This document shows, one piece after another, positions 25,170 through 33,566 of a stretch of DNA of 64,000 bases. The position numbers and the translations under genes are program-made. Where the stretch lies: contig NC_008343.2 in assembly GCF_000014285.2 (NCBI RefSeq), forward strand, positions 1,018,501-1,082,500. Direction: 5' to 3'. Below the pieces are notes generated by a model, which had not been told where the DNA came from, made no database searches, and worked only from the letters and a program-made list of their open reading frames with translations. Numbering within the stretch: the first letter of the stretch is position 1; each line of letters starts with the position of its first letter. This DNA comes from Granulibacter bethesdensis CGDNIH1. GTDB lineage: Bacteria; Pseudomonadota; Alphaproteobacteria; Acetobacterales; Acetobacteraceae.

Positions 25170-25808
25170 ATGAGCATTCAGCTTGGCCAGACGGCTCCGG
25201 ATTTCGAGCAGGACAGTAACCAGGGAAAGATCCGCTTTCATGAATGGCTAGGCCAGTCATGGGGCATTTTATTCAGTCATCCCAAAGACTTTACCCCCGT
25301 TTGCACGACGGAACTGGGGGAAGCGGCCCGCCTTGCCCCCGAATGGGAAAAGCGCAACGTTAAAGTCATCGGCCTGTCGGTCGACACGGGCGAAAACCAC
25401 AAGGGATGGGAAGCTGATATTTCTGAAACCCAGGGCCAGACCGTGAAATTCCCGATCCTTGCCGATGCGGATCGCAAGGTCAGCGCCCTGTATGGCATGA
25501 TCCATCCCGAAGCCGATCCCAACGTGACCGTGCGTGCCGTGTTCATCATTGATCCGAACAAGAAGGTGCGCCTGACCCTGACCTACCCGCCCAGCACGGG
25601 CCGCAACTTCAAGGAAATCCTGCGCGTTGTGGATAGCCTTCAGACGTCTGACAAATTCAAGGTGGCAACGCCGGTAAACTGGGAAAAGGGTGGAGAAGCC
25701 ATCATCCCGCCCAGCACCTCGGACGATGCCGCGAAGGAACAGTTCCCGCAGGGCTGGAAGACCCTGAAGCCTTATCTGCGTGTTGTAAAACTGCCGGAAG
25801 AGGCATGA
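25170..25808 (+). CDS. 1-Cys peroxiredoxin (Prx6 type)
   Basis: Reduces hydrogen peroxide and organic hydroperoxides. The peroxidatic site is PVCTTE with C45 preceded by HPKDFTP, and it is the only cysteine in the 212-residue protein, so this is a 1-Cys enzyme needing an external thiol. The length and C-terminal domain (NWEKGGEAIIPPS, PYLRVVKLPEE) match the Prx6 group. A strong aggagg ribosome binding site precedes ATG 25170. Located between the Rrf2 regulator and sulfite reductase, so it may be part of a sulfur/redox block. Confidence 0.93.
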   Translation: MSIQLGQTAPDFEQDSNQGKIRFHEWLGQSWGILFSHPKDFTPVCTTELGEAARLAPEWEKRNVKVIGLSVDTGENHKGWEADISETQGQTVKFPILADADRKVSALYGMIHPEADPNVTVRAVFIIDPNKKVRLTLTYPPSTGRNFKEILRVVDSLQTSDKFKVATPVNWEKGGEAIIPPSTSDDAAKEQFPQGWKTLKPYLRVVKLPEEA

Positions 25809-25873
25809 TCACTTGCCGGAATAGGTGGAGCAGGCGGTAACGCTGGCTCTGAAGCGGTAATACTGACTAATAT

Positions 25874-25905
25874 GGGGGAAGGCGGGTAATAACCGGCTTT
25901 CCCCC
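25874..25905 (+). terminator. Candidate terminator hairpin after the peroxiredoxin gene
   Basis: A 13-position stem with one mismatch and one wobble (gggggaaggcggg against ccggctttccccc) and loop taataa, 66 bp after the peroxiredoxin stop. The following T-tract is poor (ccttgtgaatt). It may terminate the peroxiredoxin transcript or act as a leader structure for cysI. Confidence 0.45.
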
Positions 25906-25972
25906 CTTGTGAATTGTGGGGCGGATTGTGAAATCCGGTCTGCCGGAATTTGATCTGATTGGGGCGTAAGCC

Positions 25973-27676
25973 ATGGACGGAACCGTTTCTCCCAAGCGCA
26001 GTGGCGTGGAGCTTCTGAAGGAAACCAGCCATGGCCTGCGCGGTCGTCTGGCGGAGGAGCTGGCGGAAGGGGGCCTTCAGGTCAGTGAGGATGGCTACAA
26101 CCTTCTGAAATTTCATGGCTCCTACGAGCAGTTCGACCGCGACACCGCGACTGCGCGCAAACAGCAGAAGCTGGAGAAGGAATATTCCTTCATGTTGCGC
26201 GTCCGTATGCCGGGCGGGCGCATGACCGCCGCGCAATATCTGGCTCTGGACGGGTTGGCCGATGAATACTCCAACGGCACGCTGCGTATCACGACGCGTC
26301 AGGCAATCCAGTTTCACGGTATTATCAAGGGAAATCTGAAGCCCACCATTGCCGCCATCAACAGGACATTGCTGACGACCCAGGCGGCTTGCGGGGATGT
26401 GGTGCGCAACGTGACAACCACCCCGGCCCCGATCCGGGATGCGGTGCATGCGCGGCTGGAAGCGGATGCAAATTTCCTGTCCCATGCTTTGCTGCCCAAG
26501 ACTCATGCCTACCACGAAATTTTTCTGGATGAGGCGGCCCGCGCCGATCTGGGCACGGAGGCAGAGGAGGAGCCGTTATATGGTGAGACCTACCTGCCGC
26601 GTAAATTCAAGATCGGCATCGCCACCCCCTCCGATAATACGATCGACGTGTTGACCAATGATCTCGGGATCATTCCGATTTTCGAAGGTGACACGCTGCT
26701 TGGCTATAACATGGCGGTCGGTGGCGGGCTTGGCATGACCCATAACAAGCCGGAGACCTATCCACGTCTGGGGACGGTCATCGGCTCTGTCGGACCTGAT
26801 GAATTGCTGGCTGGCGTCGAGGCTGTCATCAGGCTTCAGCGTGACTATGGCGACCGCTTCAATCGTCGTCGGGCACGCCTGAAATATGTGGTCGATGACC
26901 GCGGGGTGGATTGGGTGAAAGCCGAGCTGGTCACCTATTTTGGCAAACCCTTCGCTGAACCGCTACCGATGGAGCCGTTCCGTATGCCGGAGCTGCTGGG
27001 CTGGCACGAGCAGGGAGATGGGCGGCTATGGCTGGGTATTCCCGTTCCGTCCGGGCGTATCGCCGATACGGATGGTGTGCGTCTGCGCCGGGCGATCAGA
27101 GAAATTGTTCAGACATATCAGGTCAATGTCACGATGACGGGTCAGCAGGATCTGTTCCTCGTCGATGTCGACCCGGCACACCGGTCCGCGATCGAGACCC
27201 ATCTGCGTGAAGCGGGTGTGACCCTTACCGAAGATCTGACTCCTTTGGCACGCTGGACACTGGCCTGCCCGGCCCTGCCGACATGTGGTCTCGCCCTGAC
27301 GGAGGCGGAGCGGGTGAGAGACCCGATGGTGGCCGGGCTGGAGCAGGTGCTGGACCGTCACGGGCTGAAAAACGAACGTATTTCGTTGCGGATTACAGGC
27401 TGCCCCAACGGGTGCGCACGCACTTATGCGGGCGATATCGGGCTGGTCGGGCGCATGCCTGGCCATTACGCGATCTATGTTGGTGGTGATTTCGAAGGCA
27501 CGCGACTGTCTTTCCGCCTGCTTGACAGGATCAAGGAAGAACAGATCGAGCCGACACTGGACAGGCTGTTCGCAGCCTTTGCCCGGGACCGGCAGGCCGA
27601 AGAAGGGTTCGGTGACTTCTGTACCCGTGTGGGTGCCGAGGCGTTGTTACAGCTTCTGCCCGCGGGGCATGCCTGA
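25973..27676 (+). CDS. cysI: Assimilatory sulfite reductase, hemoprotein beta subunit
   Basis: Six-electron reduction of sulfite to sulfide using siroheme and a 4Fe-4S cluster. The four cluster/siroheme cysteines are C432, C438, C477 and C481, matching the spacing of E. coli CysI (434, 440, 479, 483). The RITTRQAIQFHGI segment and NVTTTPAP are further family signatures. At 567 residues it is full length. The flavoprotein CysJ is not in the window. Sulfide made here is the substrate of the neighbouring CysK. The last five codons and the stop are tandemly duplicated at the DNA level just after the gene. Confidence 0.93.
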   Translation: MDGTVSPKRSGVELLKETSHGLRGRLAEELAEGGLQVSEDGYNLLKFHGSYEQFDRDTATARKQQKLEKEYSFMLRVRMPGGRMTAAQYLALDGLADEYSNGTLRITTRQAIQFHGIIKGNLKPTIAAINRTLLTTQAACGDVVRNVTTTPAPIRDAVHARLEADANFLSHALLPKTHAYHEIFLDEAARADLGTEAEEEPLYGETYLPRKFKIGIATPSDNTIDVLTNDLGIIPIFEGDTLLGYNMAVGGGLGMTHNKPETYPRLGTVIGSVGPDELLAGVEAVIRLQRDYGDRFNRRRARLKYVVDDRGVDWVKAELVTYFGKPFAEPLPMEPFRMPELLGWHEQGDGRLWLGIPVPSGRIADTDGVRLRRAIREIVQTYQVNVTMTGQQDLFLVDVDPAHRSAIETHLREAGVTLTEDLTPLARWTLACPALPTCGLALTEAERVRDPMVAGLEQVLDRHGLKNERISLRITGCPNGCARTYAGDIGLVGRMPGHYAIYVGGDFEGTRLSFRLLDRIKEEQIEPTLDRLFAAFARDRQAEEGFGDFCTRVGAEALLQLLPAGHA

Positions 27677-27701
27677 ATGGGGCATGCCTGAACATAGCTG
27701 G

Positions 27702-27738
27702 ATGTCACATTCGCGGGCGTGTTCCGTGAATGTGACAT
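27702..27738 (+). terminator. Stem-loop between cysI and the Pho box
   Basis: A perfect 11-bp inverted repeat, ATGTCACATTC / GAATGTGACAT, which can be extended inward by a wobble and three GC pairs to leave a 7-base loop. No T-run follows, so it is an atypical terminator; it may end cysI transcription or insulate the pst promoter 8 bp downstream. A protein operator is an alternative reading. Confidence 0.5.
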
Positions 27739-27745
27739 TCTGTGT

Positions 27746-27778
27746 TTGTCATAGAACTGTCATCTGTTTGTCATTGTC
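27746..27778 (+). promoter_or_regulatory. Pho box of the pst operon: three tandem 11-bp PHO repeats
   Basis: Three head-to-tail 11-bp units, TTGTCATAGAA, CTGTCATCTGT and TTGTCATTGTC, each matching the PhoB half-site CTGTCATnnnn. They lie about 155 bp before the pstS start. PhoB itself is encoded at the end of this operon, implying autoregulated induction by phosphate starvation. GGATAC at about 27789 is a possible -10 element placed downstream as in PhoB-activated promoters. Confidence 0.88.
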
Positions 27779-27932
27779 GCGTCTTGGATACCCCGTAGGG
27801 TCCGCCTCGCTTCAGCCGGCTTGATTCGCAGGAATGTGCACGGTTTTGGAGTATTGGAAGCGGAACCGCCTGAGGGGCTATGGCAGCCATCAGGTCTGAT
27901 CCGTTTCGAAATGGTATTATCCAGGAGGACGC

Positions 27933-28976
27933 ATGAAATTCGCTCCCTCGGCAATTGCTGCCGTGCTGATTGGCGCTGGCTTGATCGCTCCGGCTTGCGC
28001 GCAGGCGCAGCAGGTTGTCGGCGCCGGCTCTTCTTTTGCAGCGCCGCTTTATGACAAGTGGTCGGAGCAGGCAAAACCCTCCACAGGCGTGTCGCTGAAT
28101 TATCAGGCGATCGGTTCCGGCGCAGGTCAGACTCAGATTTTCAACCGCACCGTGGATTTTGGTGCCTCTGACGCGCCGGTGTCGGCCGATAAACTGCGTG
28201 ACCACAAACTGTTGCAGTTCCCCAGCGCTATGGGTGCAGTTGACGTCATCGTCAACATCCCGGGCATCAAAAGCAACGAGCTGAAGCTGACTGGTCCGAT
28301 CATCGCCGCAATCTATGCTGGCACGATCACCCAGTGGAATGATCCGAAGATCAAGGAAATCAACAAGGGCATCAAGCTGCCACGTCTGGCGATCGCACCG
28401 GTTTACCGCGCTGATGGCTCCGGCACGACCTTCGTATTTACAGATTACCTGTCTCTGGTTGACAGCGACTGGGCCTCCAAGATCGGTCGTGCGACCTCCA
28501 TCAGCTGGCCCGCCGGTTCTGGCGCCAAGGGCAGCGCGGGTGTGGCTGGCACCGTTCAGCAGATTCCGGGCAGCATCGGCTATGTTGAGGCCGCCTATGC
28601 GACCCAAAGCCATCTGGTGACTGTCCAGCTGCAGAACAAGGCCGGCAAGTTTGTGGCTCCGACCCCTGCCAATTTCGCAGCCACCGCTGCGGCGGCTGAC
28701 TGGACCAAGGCGCAGAATTTCGCCATCGACCTGAACGATCAGGCAGGCGATAATTCCTGGCCGATCGAAAGCGCCACTTTCGTATTGGTGCCGACCAACC
28801 CCACCAGCACCGCAAAAGCCGCTGCCGTGCTGAAGCTGTTTGACTGGGGCTTTAAAAATGGCGATGCTCTGGCTTCCGATCTGCAATACATCCCGCTGCC
28901 AGCATCCGTGAAGGACACCATTCGCGCCGCCTGGCACGATGGTATCAAGGGTGCGGATGGCAAGCCGGTTTTCTGA
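27933..28976 (+). CDS. pstS: Phosphate ABC transporter, periplasmic phosphate-binding protein
   Basis: A 347-residue exported protein. The signal peptide has a basic start, a hydrophobic core (AAVLIGAGLIAPACA) and probable cleavage after AQA. The phosphate-binding motifs GAGSSFAAPLY, IGSGAGQ, DFGASDAP and YRADGSGTTFVFTDYL are standard for PstS. A strong aggagg ribosome binding site precedes the ATG. First gene of the pst-pho operon, directly under the PHO repeats. Confidence 0.95.
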   Translation: MKFAPSAIAAVLIGAGLIAPACAQAQQVVGAGSSFAAPLYDKWSEQAKPSTGVSLNYQAIGSGAGQTQIFNRTVDFGASDAPVSADKLRDHKLLQFPSAMGAVDVIVNIPGIKSNELKLTGPIIAAIYAGTITQWNDPKIKEINKGIKLPRLAIAPVYRADGSGTTFVFTDYLSLVDSDWASKIGRATSISWPAGSGAKGSAGVAGTVQQIPGSIGYVEAAYATQSHLVTVQLQNKAGKFVAPTPANFAATAAAADWTKAQNFAIDLNDQAGDNSWPIESATFVLVPTNPTSTAKAAAVLKLFDWGFKNGDALASDLQYIPLPASVKDTIRAAWHDGIKGADGKPVF

Positions 28977-29120
28977 TCAAACCGGGATGCTCTCCCCGTT
29001 TCGGTGCGGTGCTCTGTAGGGTGCCGTACCGAGGTGGCAGGCTTACCTGCCTGAATGCAGGTGGCGCACGCTATTTTCGATCATGACAAATGGGGCGAGC
29101 CTTAATCGGCGCGCGGCAGA
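28977..29120 (+). other. pstS-pstC intergenic region with hairpins
   Basis: This 144-bp spacer contains a perfect small hairpin GGCAGG-CTTA-CCTGCC (29036-29051) and, right after the pstS stop, AAAC-C-GGG ... CCC-C-GTTT with one mismatch. Such structures after a binding-protein gene commonly stabilise its mRNA or cause partial termination, so that the binding protein outnumbers the permease. No gene seen here. Confidence 0.5.
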
Positions 29121-30167
29121 ATGGCCTCAGTTCATCAGATAGATAAGAAAGCGGTCTTTTTACATCCATCCGGGCCGGGTGATGGAAAAAGAACGCCGCC
29201 CTCACAGACCGGTGACAGGATTTTTGGCGCTTTGGTGCGAATAGCAGGGCTGTTCGTACTGGCTTTGCTGGGTGCGATTATCCTGATGCTGTTCATCGGC
29301 GGTTTGCCGGCGTTCCGGGCATTCGGACTTGAATTCCTGGTGTCATCGGCCTGGAATCCACCACATAACGTGTATGGTGCACTGGTCGCGATTTACGGAA
29401 CCATCATCACATCGGTGATTGCGCTGGTAATTGCTGTCCCGATTGCCTTTGGAATTGCTGTTTATCTAACCGAACTGGCTCCGCAATGGCTTCGTCGTCC
29501 GGTTGGGATCGCAATTGAGCTGCTCGCGGCTGTACCTTCCATCATTTACGGCATGTGGGGCTTTTTCATCATTGTCCCCTTCATGACCAAAATTCAGCCT
29601 TCCATTATCTCGTTTTTTGGTTCGCTGGCGGATGCCGAGGAAAACGTGGCGGTTCTTGGCCCGGTGACAGGCTGGCTGGCAGATCGCTTTGCCGGTCCTG
29701 CCTACGGGAATGGTATTCTCACGGCCTCGTTGATCCTGGCATTGATGATCGTGCCCTTCATAGCTGCAACAATGCGCGATGTGTTTGCCACCGTGCCCGG
29801 CATTTTCAAGGAAAGCGCTTATGGGCTTGGTTGTACGACCTGGGAGGTCGTTCGCTCCGTTGTGGTGCCCTACACCCGGGTATCGGTTGTAGGCGGTATC
29901 ATGCTCGGGCTTGGACGCGCGTTGGGTGAAACGATGGCGGTGACCTTCGTGATCGGTAATACCAACCGGATCGCCACCAGTATTTTCGGTCCTGGTAATA
30001 CGATTGCATCGCTGGTCGCGCTCCAGTTTCCGGAAAGCAATCCGGGTGGACTTCAGTTTTCCTCTCTTTTCGCGTTGGGTTTCATTTTGTTTGTCATCTC
30101 CTTTATCGTGCTGGCGACATCCCGCTTTCTGATGCGGTCGCGTTCAGCCGGGGCAGCCAGAGCATGA
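29121..30167 (+). CDS. pstC: Phosphate ABC transporter permease PstC
   Basis: Integral membrane subunit of the high-affinity phosphate importer. Several hydrophobic helices are visible, beginning with [18 protein letters not shown], and the permease EAA-type loop appears as [21 protein letters not shown]. The 348-residue length and the [17 protein letters not shown] segment are typical of PstC. It overlaps pstA by 4 bp. Confidence 0.93.
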   Translation: MASVHQIDKKAVFLHPSGPGDGKRTPPSQTGDRIFGALVRIAGLFVLALLGAIILMLFIGGLPAFRAFGLEFLVSSAWNPPHNVYGALVAIYGTIITSVIALVIAVPIAFGIAVYLTELAPQWLRRPVGIAIELLAAVPSIIYGMWGFFIIVPFMTKIQPSIISFFGSLADAEENVAVLGPVTGWLADRFAGPAYGNGILTASLILALMIVPFIAATMRDVFATVPGIFKESAYGLGCTTWEVVRSVVVPYTRVSVVGGIMLGLGRALGETMAVTFVIGNTNRIATSIFGPGNTIASLVALQFPESNPGGLQFSSLFALGFILFVISFIVLATSRFLMRSRSAGAARA

Positions 30168-31078
30168 CAGCCGTACTTTCCAACACGGCCACGGCGGGCG
30201 TCAAAATGCCCCGGAATGGTCCTGTCGCAAAAAGCCCTGCTGCTTTGCGCCTCAATAGCAGACGGCAGTGGATAAACCGCATTGTCGTCGGCCTGTGCAG
30301 TTTCGCGACATTGCTTGGCCTGGCTGCGCTGGCGCTGATTTTGTTCACGCTGCTTAAAAACGGTCTGGCGGGTCTTTCACTGACTGTCTTTACCCATGAT
30401 GAAGGCGCCCCCGGCTCCCATGGTGGTCTTCGCAACGCCATTGTCGGGACATTGATCCAGACTGCGCTGGGTACGTTGATCGGCACGCCGCTGGGGCTGC
30501 TGGTCGGAACCTATCTCGCGGAATACGGACGTGGCTCCGTCTTGAGCAGTGCGGTCAGGTTCGTGTCCGATATTCTGCTGTCGGCACCGTCCATTCTGGT
30601 CGGTCTGTTCATGTATCAGCTGATCGTGCGGCCGACGGGAGCATTTTCCGGGATCGCGGGCTGTCTGGCTCTGGCGGTGCTGGTCATTCCCATTGTCGTA
30701 CGCTCGACCGAGGATATGCTGCGCCTTCTTCCCGCCCAGTTGCGGGAGGCCGCGGTCGCTCTCGGTGCGCCGCGCTGGCGGGTGATTACTTTCATCTGCT
30801 ATCGGGCCGCCATTGATGGCATAGCAACCGGTGTATTGTTGGCCATCAGCCGTATCGCCGGTGAAACCGCGCCTCTGTTGTTCACCAGCCTCGGTAATCC
30901 CAACCTGTCGGTGAATCTGGCAGAGCCAATGGGGAGCTTGCCGGTGACCATCTATAAATTTGCCGGTTCCGCCTATTCGGACTGGCAGCTTCTTTCATGG
31001 GCAGGCGCTCTGCTGATTACACTGGGCGTTCTTGGCCTCAACATACTGGCCCGTGCCATTCTGGGCAGAAGGCAGTGA
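30164..31078 (+). CDS. pstA: Phosphate ABC transporter permease PstA
   Basis: Second permease subunit of the Pst importer, 304 residues with about six hydrophobic segments. The conserved EAA loop is [18 protein letters not shown], and the [17 protein letters not shown] segment is characteristic of PstA. Its start overlaps the pstC stop (ATGA), and pstB begins 5 bp after its end. Confidence 0.93.
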   Translation: MTAVLSNTATAGVKMPRNGPVAKSPAALRLNSRRQWINRIVVGLCSFATLLGLAALALILFTLLKNGLAGLSLTVFTHDEGAPGSHGGLRNAIVGTLIQTALGTLIGTPLGLLVGTYLAEYGRGSVLSSAVRFVSDILLSAPSILVGLFMYQLIVRPTGAFSGIAGCLALAVLVIPIVVRSTEDMLRLLPAQLREAAVALGAPRWRVITFICYRAAIDGIATGVLLAISRIAGETAPLLFTSLGNPNLSVNLAEPMGSLPVTIYKFAGSAYSDWQLLSWAGALLITLGVLGLNILARAILGRRQ

Positions 31079-31082
31079 GACA

Positions 31083-31943
31083 ATGGTAAGTACTGTTTCC
31101 CAGGTTTCCCGAACGGCTTCCCATGATGCGGGCGGAAGTGCTGCTGCCGGTCTGGCCGCAATGGCCGCATCCCGTGTCATGGTTGAAAGTCAGCCGAAAA
31201 TTGCCGTGCGCAACCTCGATTTCTACTATGGCTCGCACAAGGCTCTCAAATCCATTTCGCTTGATGTTCATGAGCGTCAGGTTCTGGGCATGATCGGGCC
31301 CTCCGGCTGTGGTAAATCCACATTGCTGCGTATCCTGAACAAGATGTATGCGCTTTATCCCGGCCAGCGTGCCGAGGGTGAGGTGCTGTTGGATGGCGAG
31401 AACGTTCTCGGCAAAGATGTCGATGTCAACGTACTGCGCAGCCGGGTCGGCATGGTGTTCCAGAAGCCGACGCCATTTCCCATGTCGATCTATGAGAACA
31501 TCGCGTTCGGCATCCGCCTGCACGAAAAGCTTTCCAAGGCGGAGATGGATGAGCGGATCGAATGGTCGCTGACCCGTGCCGCCCTATGGAGCGAGGTCAA
31601 GGATCGCCTTCATACGGCGGCCGCCGGAATGTCCGGCGGTCAGCAGCAGCGCCTATGCATTGCGCGCACCATCGCTGTAAAACCTGAAGTCATCCTGCTC
31701 GATGAACCGACCAGCGCGCTTGATCCGATCAGCACTCTGAAGATTGAAGAGCTGGTGGATGAGCTGAAGCGCGATTTCACCATCGCCATCGTGACACATA
31801 ACATGCAGCAGGCTGCGCGCTGTGCGGATCGTGTTGCATTTTTCTACATGGGCGAACTGGTGGAAGTCGGCACGGCGCTCGACATGTTCACCAACCCGCG
31901 TGAGCAGCGCACGCAGGAATACATCACCGGTCGCTTCGGCTGA
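31083..31943 (+). CDS. pstB: Phosphate ABC transporter ATP-binding protein
   Basis: ATPase of the Pst importer. Walker A is GPSGCGKST (72-80), signature MSGGQ (183-187), Walker B VILLDEP (203-209), with the H-loop THNM. PstB-specific features such as [21 protein letters not shown] and the C-terminal EYITGRFG are present. ATG 31083, just after pstA, is chosen over an upstream ATG inside pstA. The ~38-residue Ala/Ser-rich N-terminal leader before [12 protein letters not shown] is longer than usual; a later start is possible. Confidence 0.93.
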   Translation: MVSTVSQVSRTASHDAGGSAAAGLAAMAASRVMVESQPKIAVRNLDFYYGSHKALKSISLDVHERQVLGMIGPSGCGKSTLLRILNKMYALYPGQRAEGEVLLDGENVLGKDVDVNVLRSRVGMVFQKPTPFPMSIYENIAFGIRLHEKLSKAEMDERIEWSLTRAALWSEVKDRLHTAAAGMSGGQQQRLCIARTIAVKPEVILLDEPTSALDPISTLKIEELVDELKRDFTIAIVTHNMQQAARCADRVAFFYMGELVEVGTALDMFTNPREQRTQEYITGRFG

Positions 31944-31962
31944 CCCCGCGGGAATTGATGCC

Positions 31963-32700
31963 ATGACCAACCAACTGGGTTCACCCCATATTGTTTCAAG
32001 CTATGAGCAGGATCTTCAACAGCTCAGTGATATGATCACGCGCATGGGCGGGATGGTGGAAAACCAGCTTGCTCTGGCAGTGACGTCCATCATCAACAAG
32101 GATATGGAAGCCGCCAATCGCGCGATTGATATCGACCCTGCGATTGATGCGTTGGAAACCGAGATCCAGCAATTCATCGTGCGTCTTCTGGCACTGCGCC
32201 AGCCGGTGGCGATCGATCTGCGGATGGTGCTTTCCGCGCTGAAAATTACCAGTGATCTGGAGCGCATTGGCGATTATTCCAAAAACGTTGCCAAGCGCGG
32301 TATCGTGCTGAACCAGTTTTCGCTGCCCTTCAGTCTGACCGGTCTGGCTCATATGGGCCAGCTTGTTCAGCAGAATATGAAGACCATCATTGATGCGGTT
32401 GGTGAGAATGATACCAGCCGTGCTGAAGAAGTCTGGCGCTCCGACACGGCGATCGACGATATGTATAATGCGATCTTCCGTGAACTGATTACTTATATGA
32501 TGGAAGATCCGCGCGACATTACGCCTTGCACGCATCTTCTGTTTATTGCCAAAAATCTTGAACGGATCGGTGATCACGCCACTAATATCGCGGAGACGGT
32601 GTTCTATACCGTTTCCGGTCATCCTTTGCCGGATGAACGGCCCAAAAGTGATAACACGTCCTATATGGTGGCGCGTCCGTCGCCGGATGCGACATCCTGA
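31963..32700 (+). CDS. phoU: Phosphate signalling protein PhoU
   Basis: A 245-residue helical protein that links Pst transport to the PhoR-PhoB system and represses the regulon when phosphate is plentiful. The repeated PhoU signatures are seen as DLERIGDYSKNVAKR and LERIGDHATNIAE, metal-binding sites of two three-helix bundles. ATG 31963 is chosen over the longer open frame that runs back into pstB. Operon position between pstB and phoB is typical. Confidence 0.94.
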   Translation: MTNQLGSPHIVSSYEQDLQQLSDMITRMGGMVENQLALAVTSIINKDMEAANRAIDIDPAIDALETEIQQFIVRLLALRQPVAIDLRMVLSALKITSDLERIGDYSKNVAKRGIVLNQFSLPFSLTGLAHMGQLVQQNMKTIIDAVGENDTSRAEEVWRSDTAIDDMYNAIFRELITYMMEDPRDITPCTHLLFIAKNLERIGDHATNIAETVFYTVSGHPLPDERPKSDNTSYMVARPSPDATS

Positions 32701-32741
32701 CGGGTCCCTGAAATCGTCGAGGGCGAGGAGACTTTATAATC

Positions 32742-33491
32742 ATGCGCTTTGCACAGGAAGAAACCCGTTCCCGTCCTGCGGAGGCTCCAGCAGGCCAGAT
32801 TCGTCCAACCGTGCTGATTGTCGAGGATGAGGCGGCATTGGCGACAATGCTGCGCTATAATCTGGAAAAGCAGGGCTTCCGTGTCGAGGAAGCTTCTGAT
32901 GGTCAGGAAGCGCTGCATCGCCTGTCGGAAGTTCAGCCTGATCTGGTCCTGCTGGACTGGATGCTGCCTGGGCTGTCCGGTATCGAGGTCTGTCGTCAGA
33001 TACGCCGGAAACCCGGCACCCGTGATCTGCCGATCATTATGGTGACCGCCCGTGTCGAGGATCAGGATGCTGTTCGGGCCTTGAATACAGGCGCGGATGA
33101 TTACATCACCAAACCGTTCAACATGCAGGCTTTGCAAGCCCGTATTCGCGCGTTGTTGCGCCGGGCCAGCCCGGTCACGGCGAAGGGCATGCTGACCTTC
33201 CATGACATTACAATGGATCTGGCAACCCATCGCGTGCATCGGAACAACCGTCCGATCCATCTCGGCCCGACCGAATTCCGGCTGATGGAATTCTTCCTGC
33301 AACATCCGCGGCGGGTTTTCTCGCGTGAGGAACTGCTGGATTCAGTCTGGGGCACCGATATTCATGTGGAGCCGCGCACAGTGGATGTGCATATCCGTCG
33401 CCTGCGCAAGGCCGTGAACGGAGAGGGTGAAGTTGATCTGGTGCGTACGGTACGGGCTGCCGGTTATGCCCTGGATACTGATCCGTTATGA
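32742..33491 (+). CDS. phoB: Phosphate regulon response regulator
   Basis: OmpR-class response regulator, 249 residues. Receiver domain at about 23-140 with the acidic pocket VEDE, phospho-acceptor D72 (LLDWMLPG), T102 and K124; winged-helix DNA-binding domain at about 150-245 (GPTEFRLMEFFLQHPRRVFSREELLDSVWG). It binds PHO repeats like those upstream of pstS. The cognate kinase PhoR is not encoded anywhere in this window. A strong gaggag site precedes the start. Confidence 0.94.
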   Translation: MRFAQEETRSRPAEAPAGQIRPTVLIVEDEAALATMLRYNLEKQGFRVEEASDGQEALHRLSEVQPDLVLLDWMLPGLSGIEVCRQIRRKPGTRDLPIIMVTARVEDQDAVRALNTGADDYITKPFNMQALQARIRALLRRASPVTAKGMLTFHDITMDLATHRVHRNNRPIHLGPTEFRLMEFFLQHPRRVFSREELLDSVWGTDIHVEPRTVDVHIRRLRKAVNGEGEVDLVRTVRAAGYALDTDPL

Positions 33492-33526
33492 GATACTTGC
33501 TCTGATTGTTTAGAAACCATCTGTGC

Positions 33527-33560
33527 AAAGCCGTTCCTGTCGACAGGAACGGCTTTTTTT
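33527..33560 (+). terminator. Rho-independent terminator of the pst-pho operon
   Basis: A fully palindromic stem, arms AAAGCCGTTCCTG and CAGGAACGGCTTT around loop TCGA, runs into a T-tract (33554-33560). It begins 36 bp after the phoB stop and separates it from the convergent chorismatase gene, for which it can also serve on the minus strand. Confidence 0.93.
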
Positions 33561-33566
33561 CTCTGG

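Noticed and set aside
25809-25972. Possible riboswitch leader before cysI
   Set aside because: Only one long hairpin is visible; no conserved SAM or other riboswitch core could be recognised by eye.
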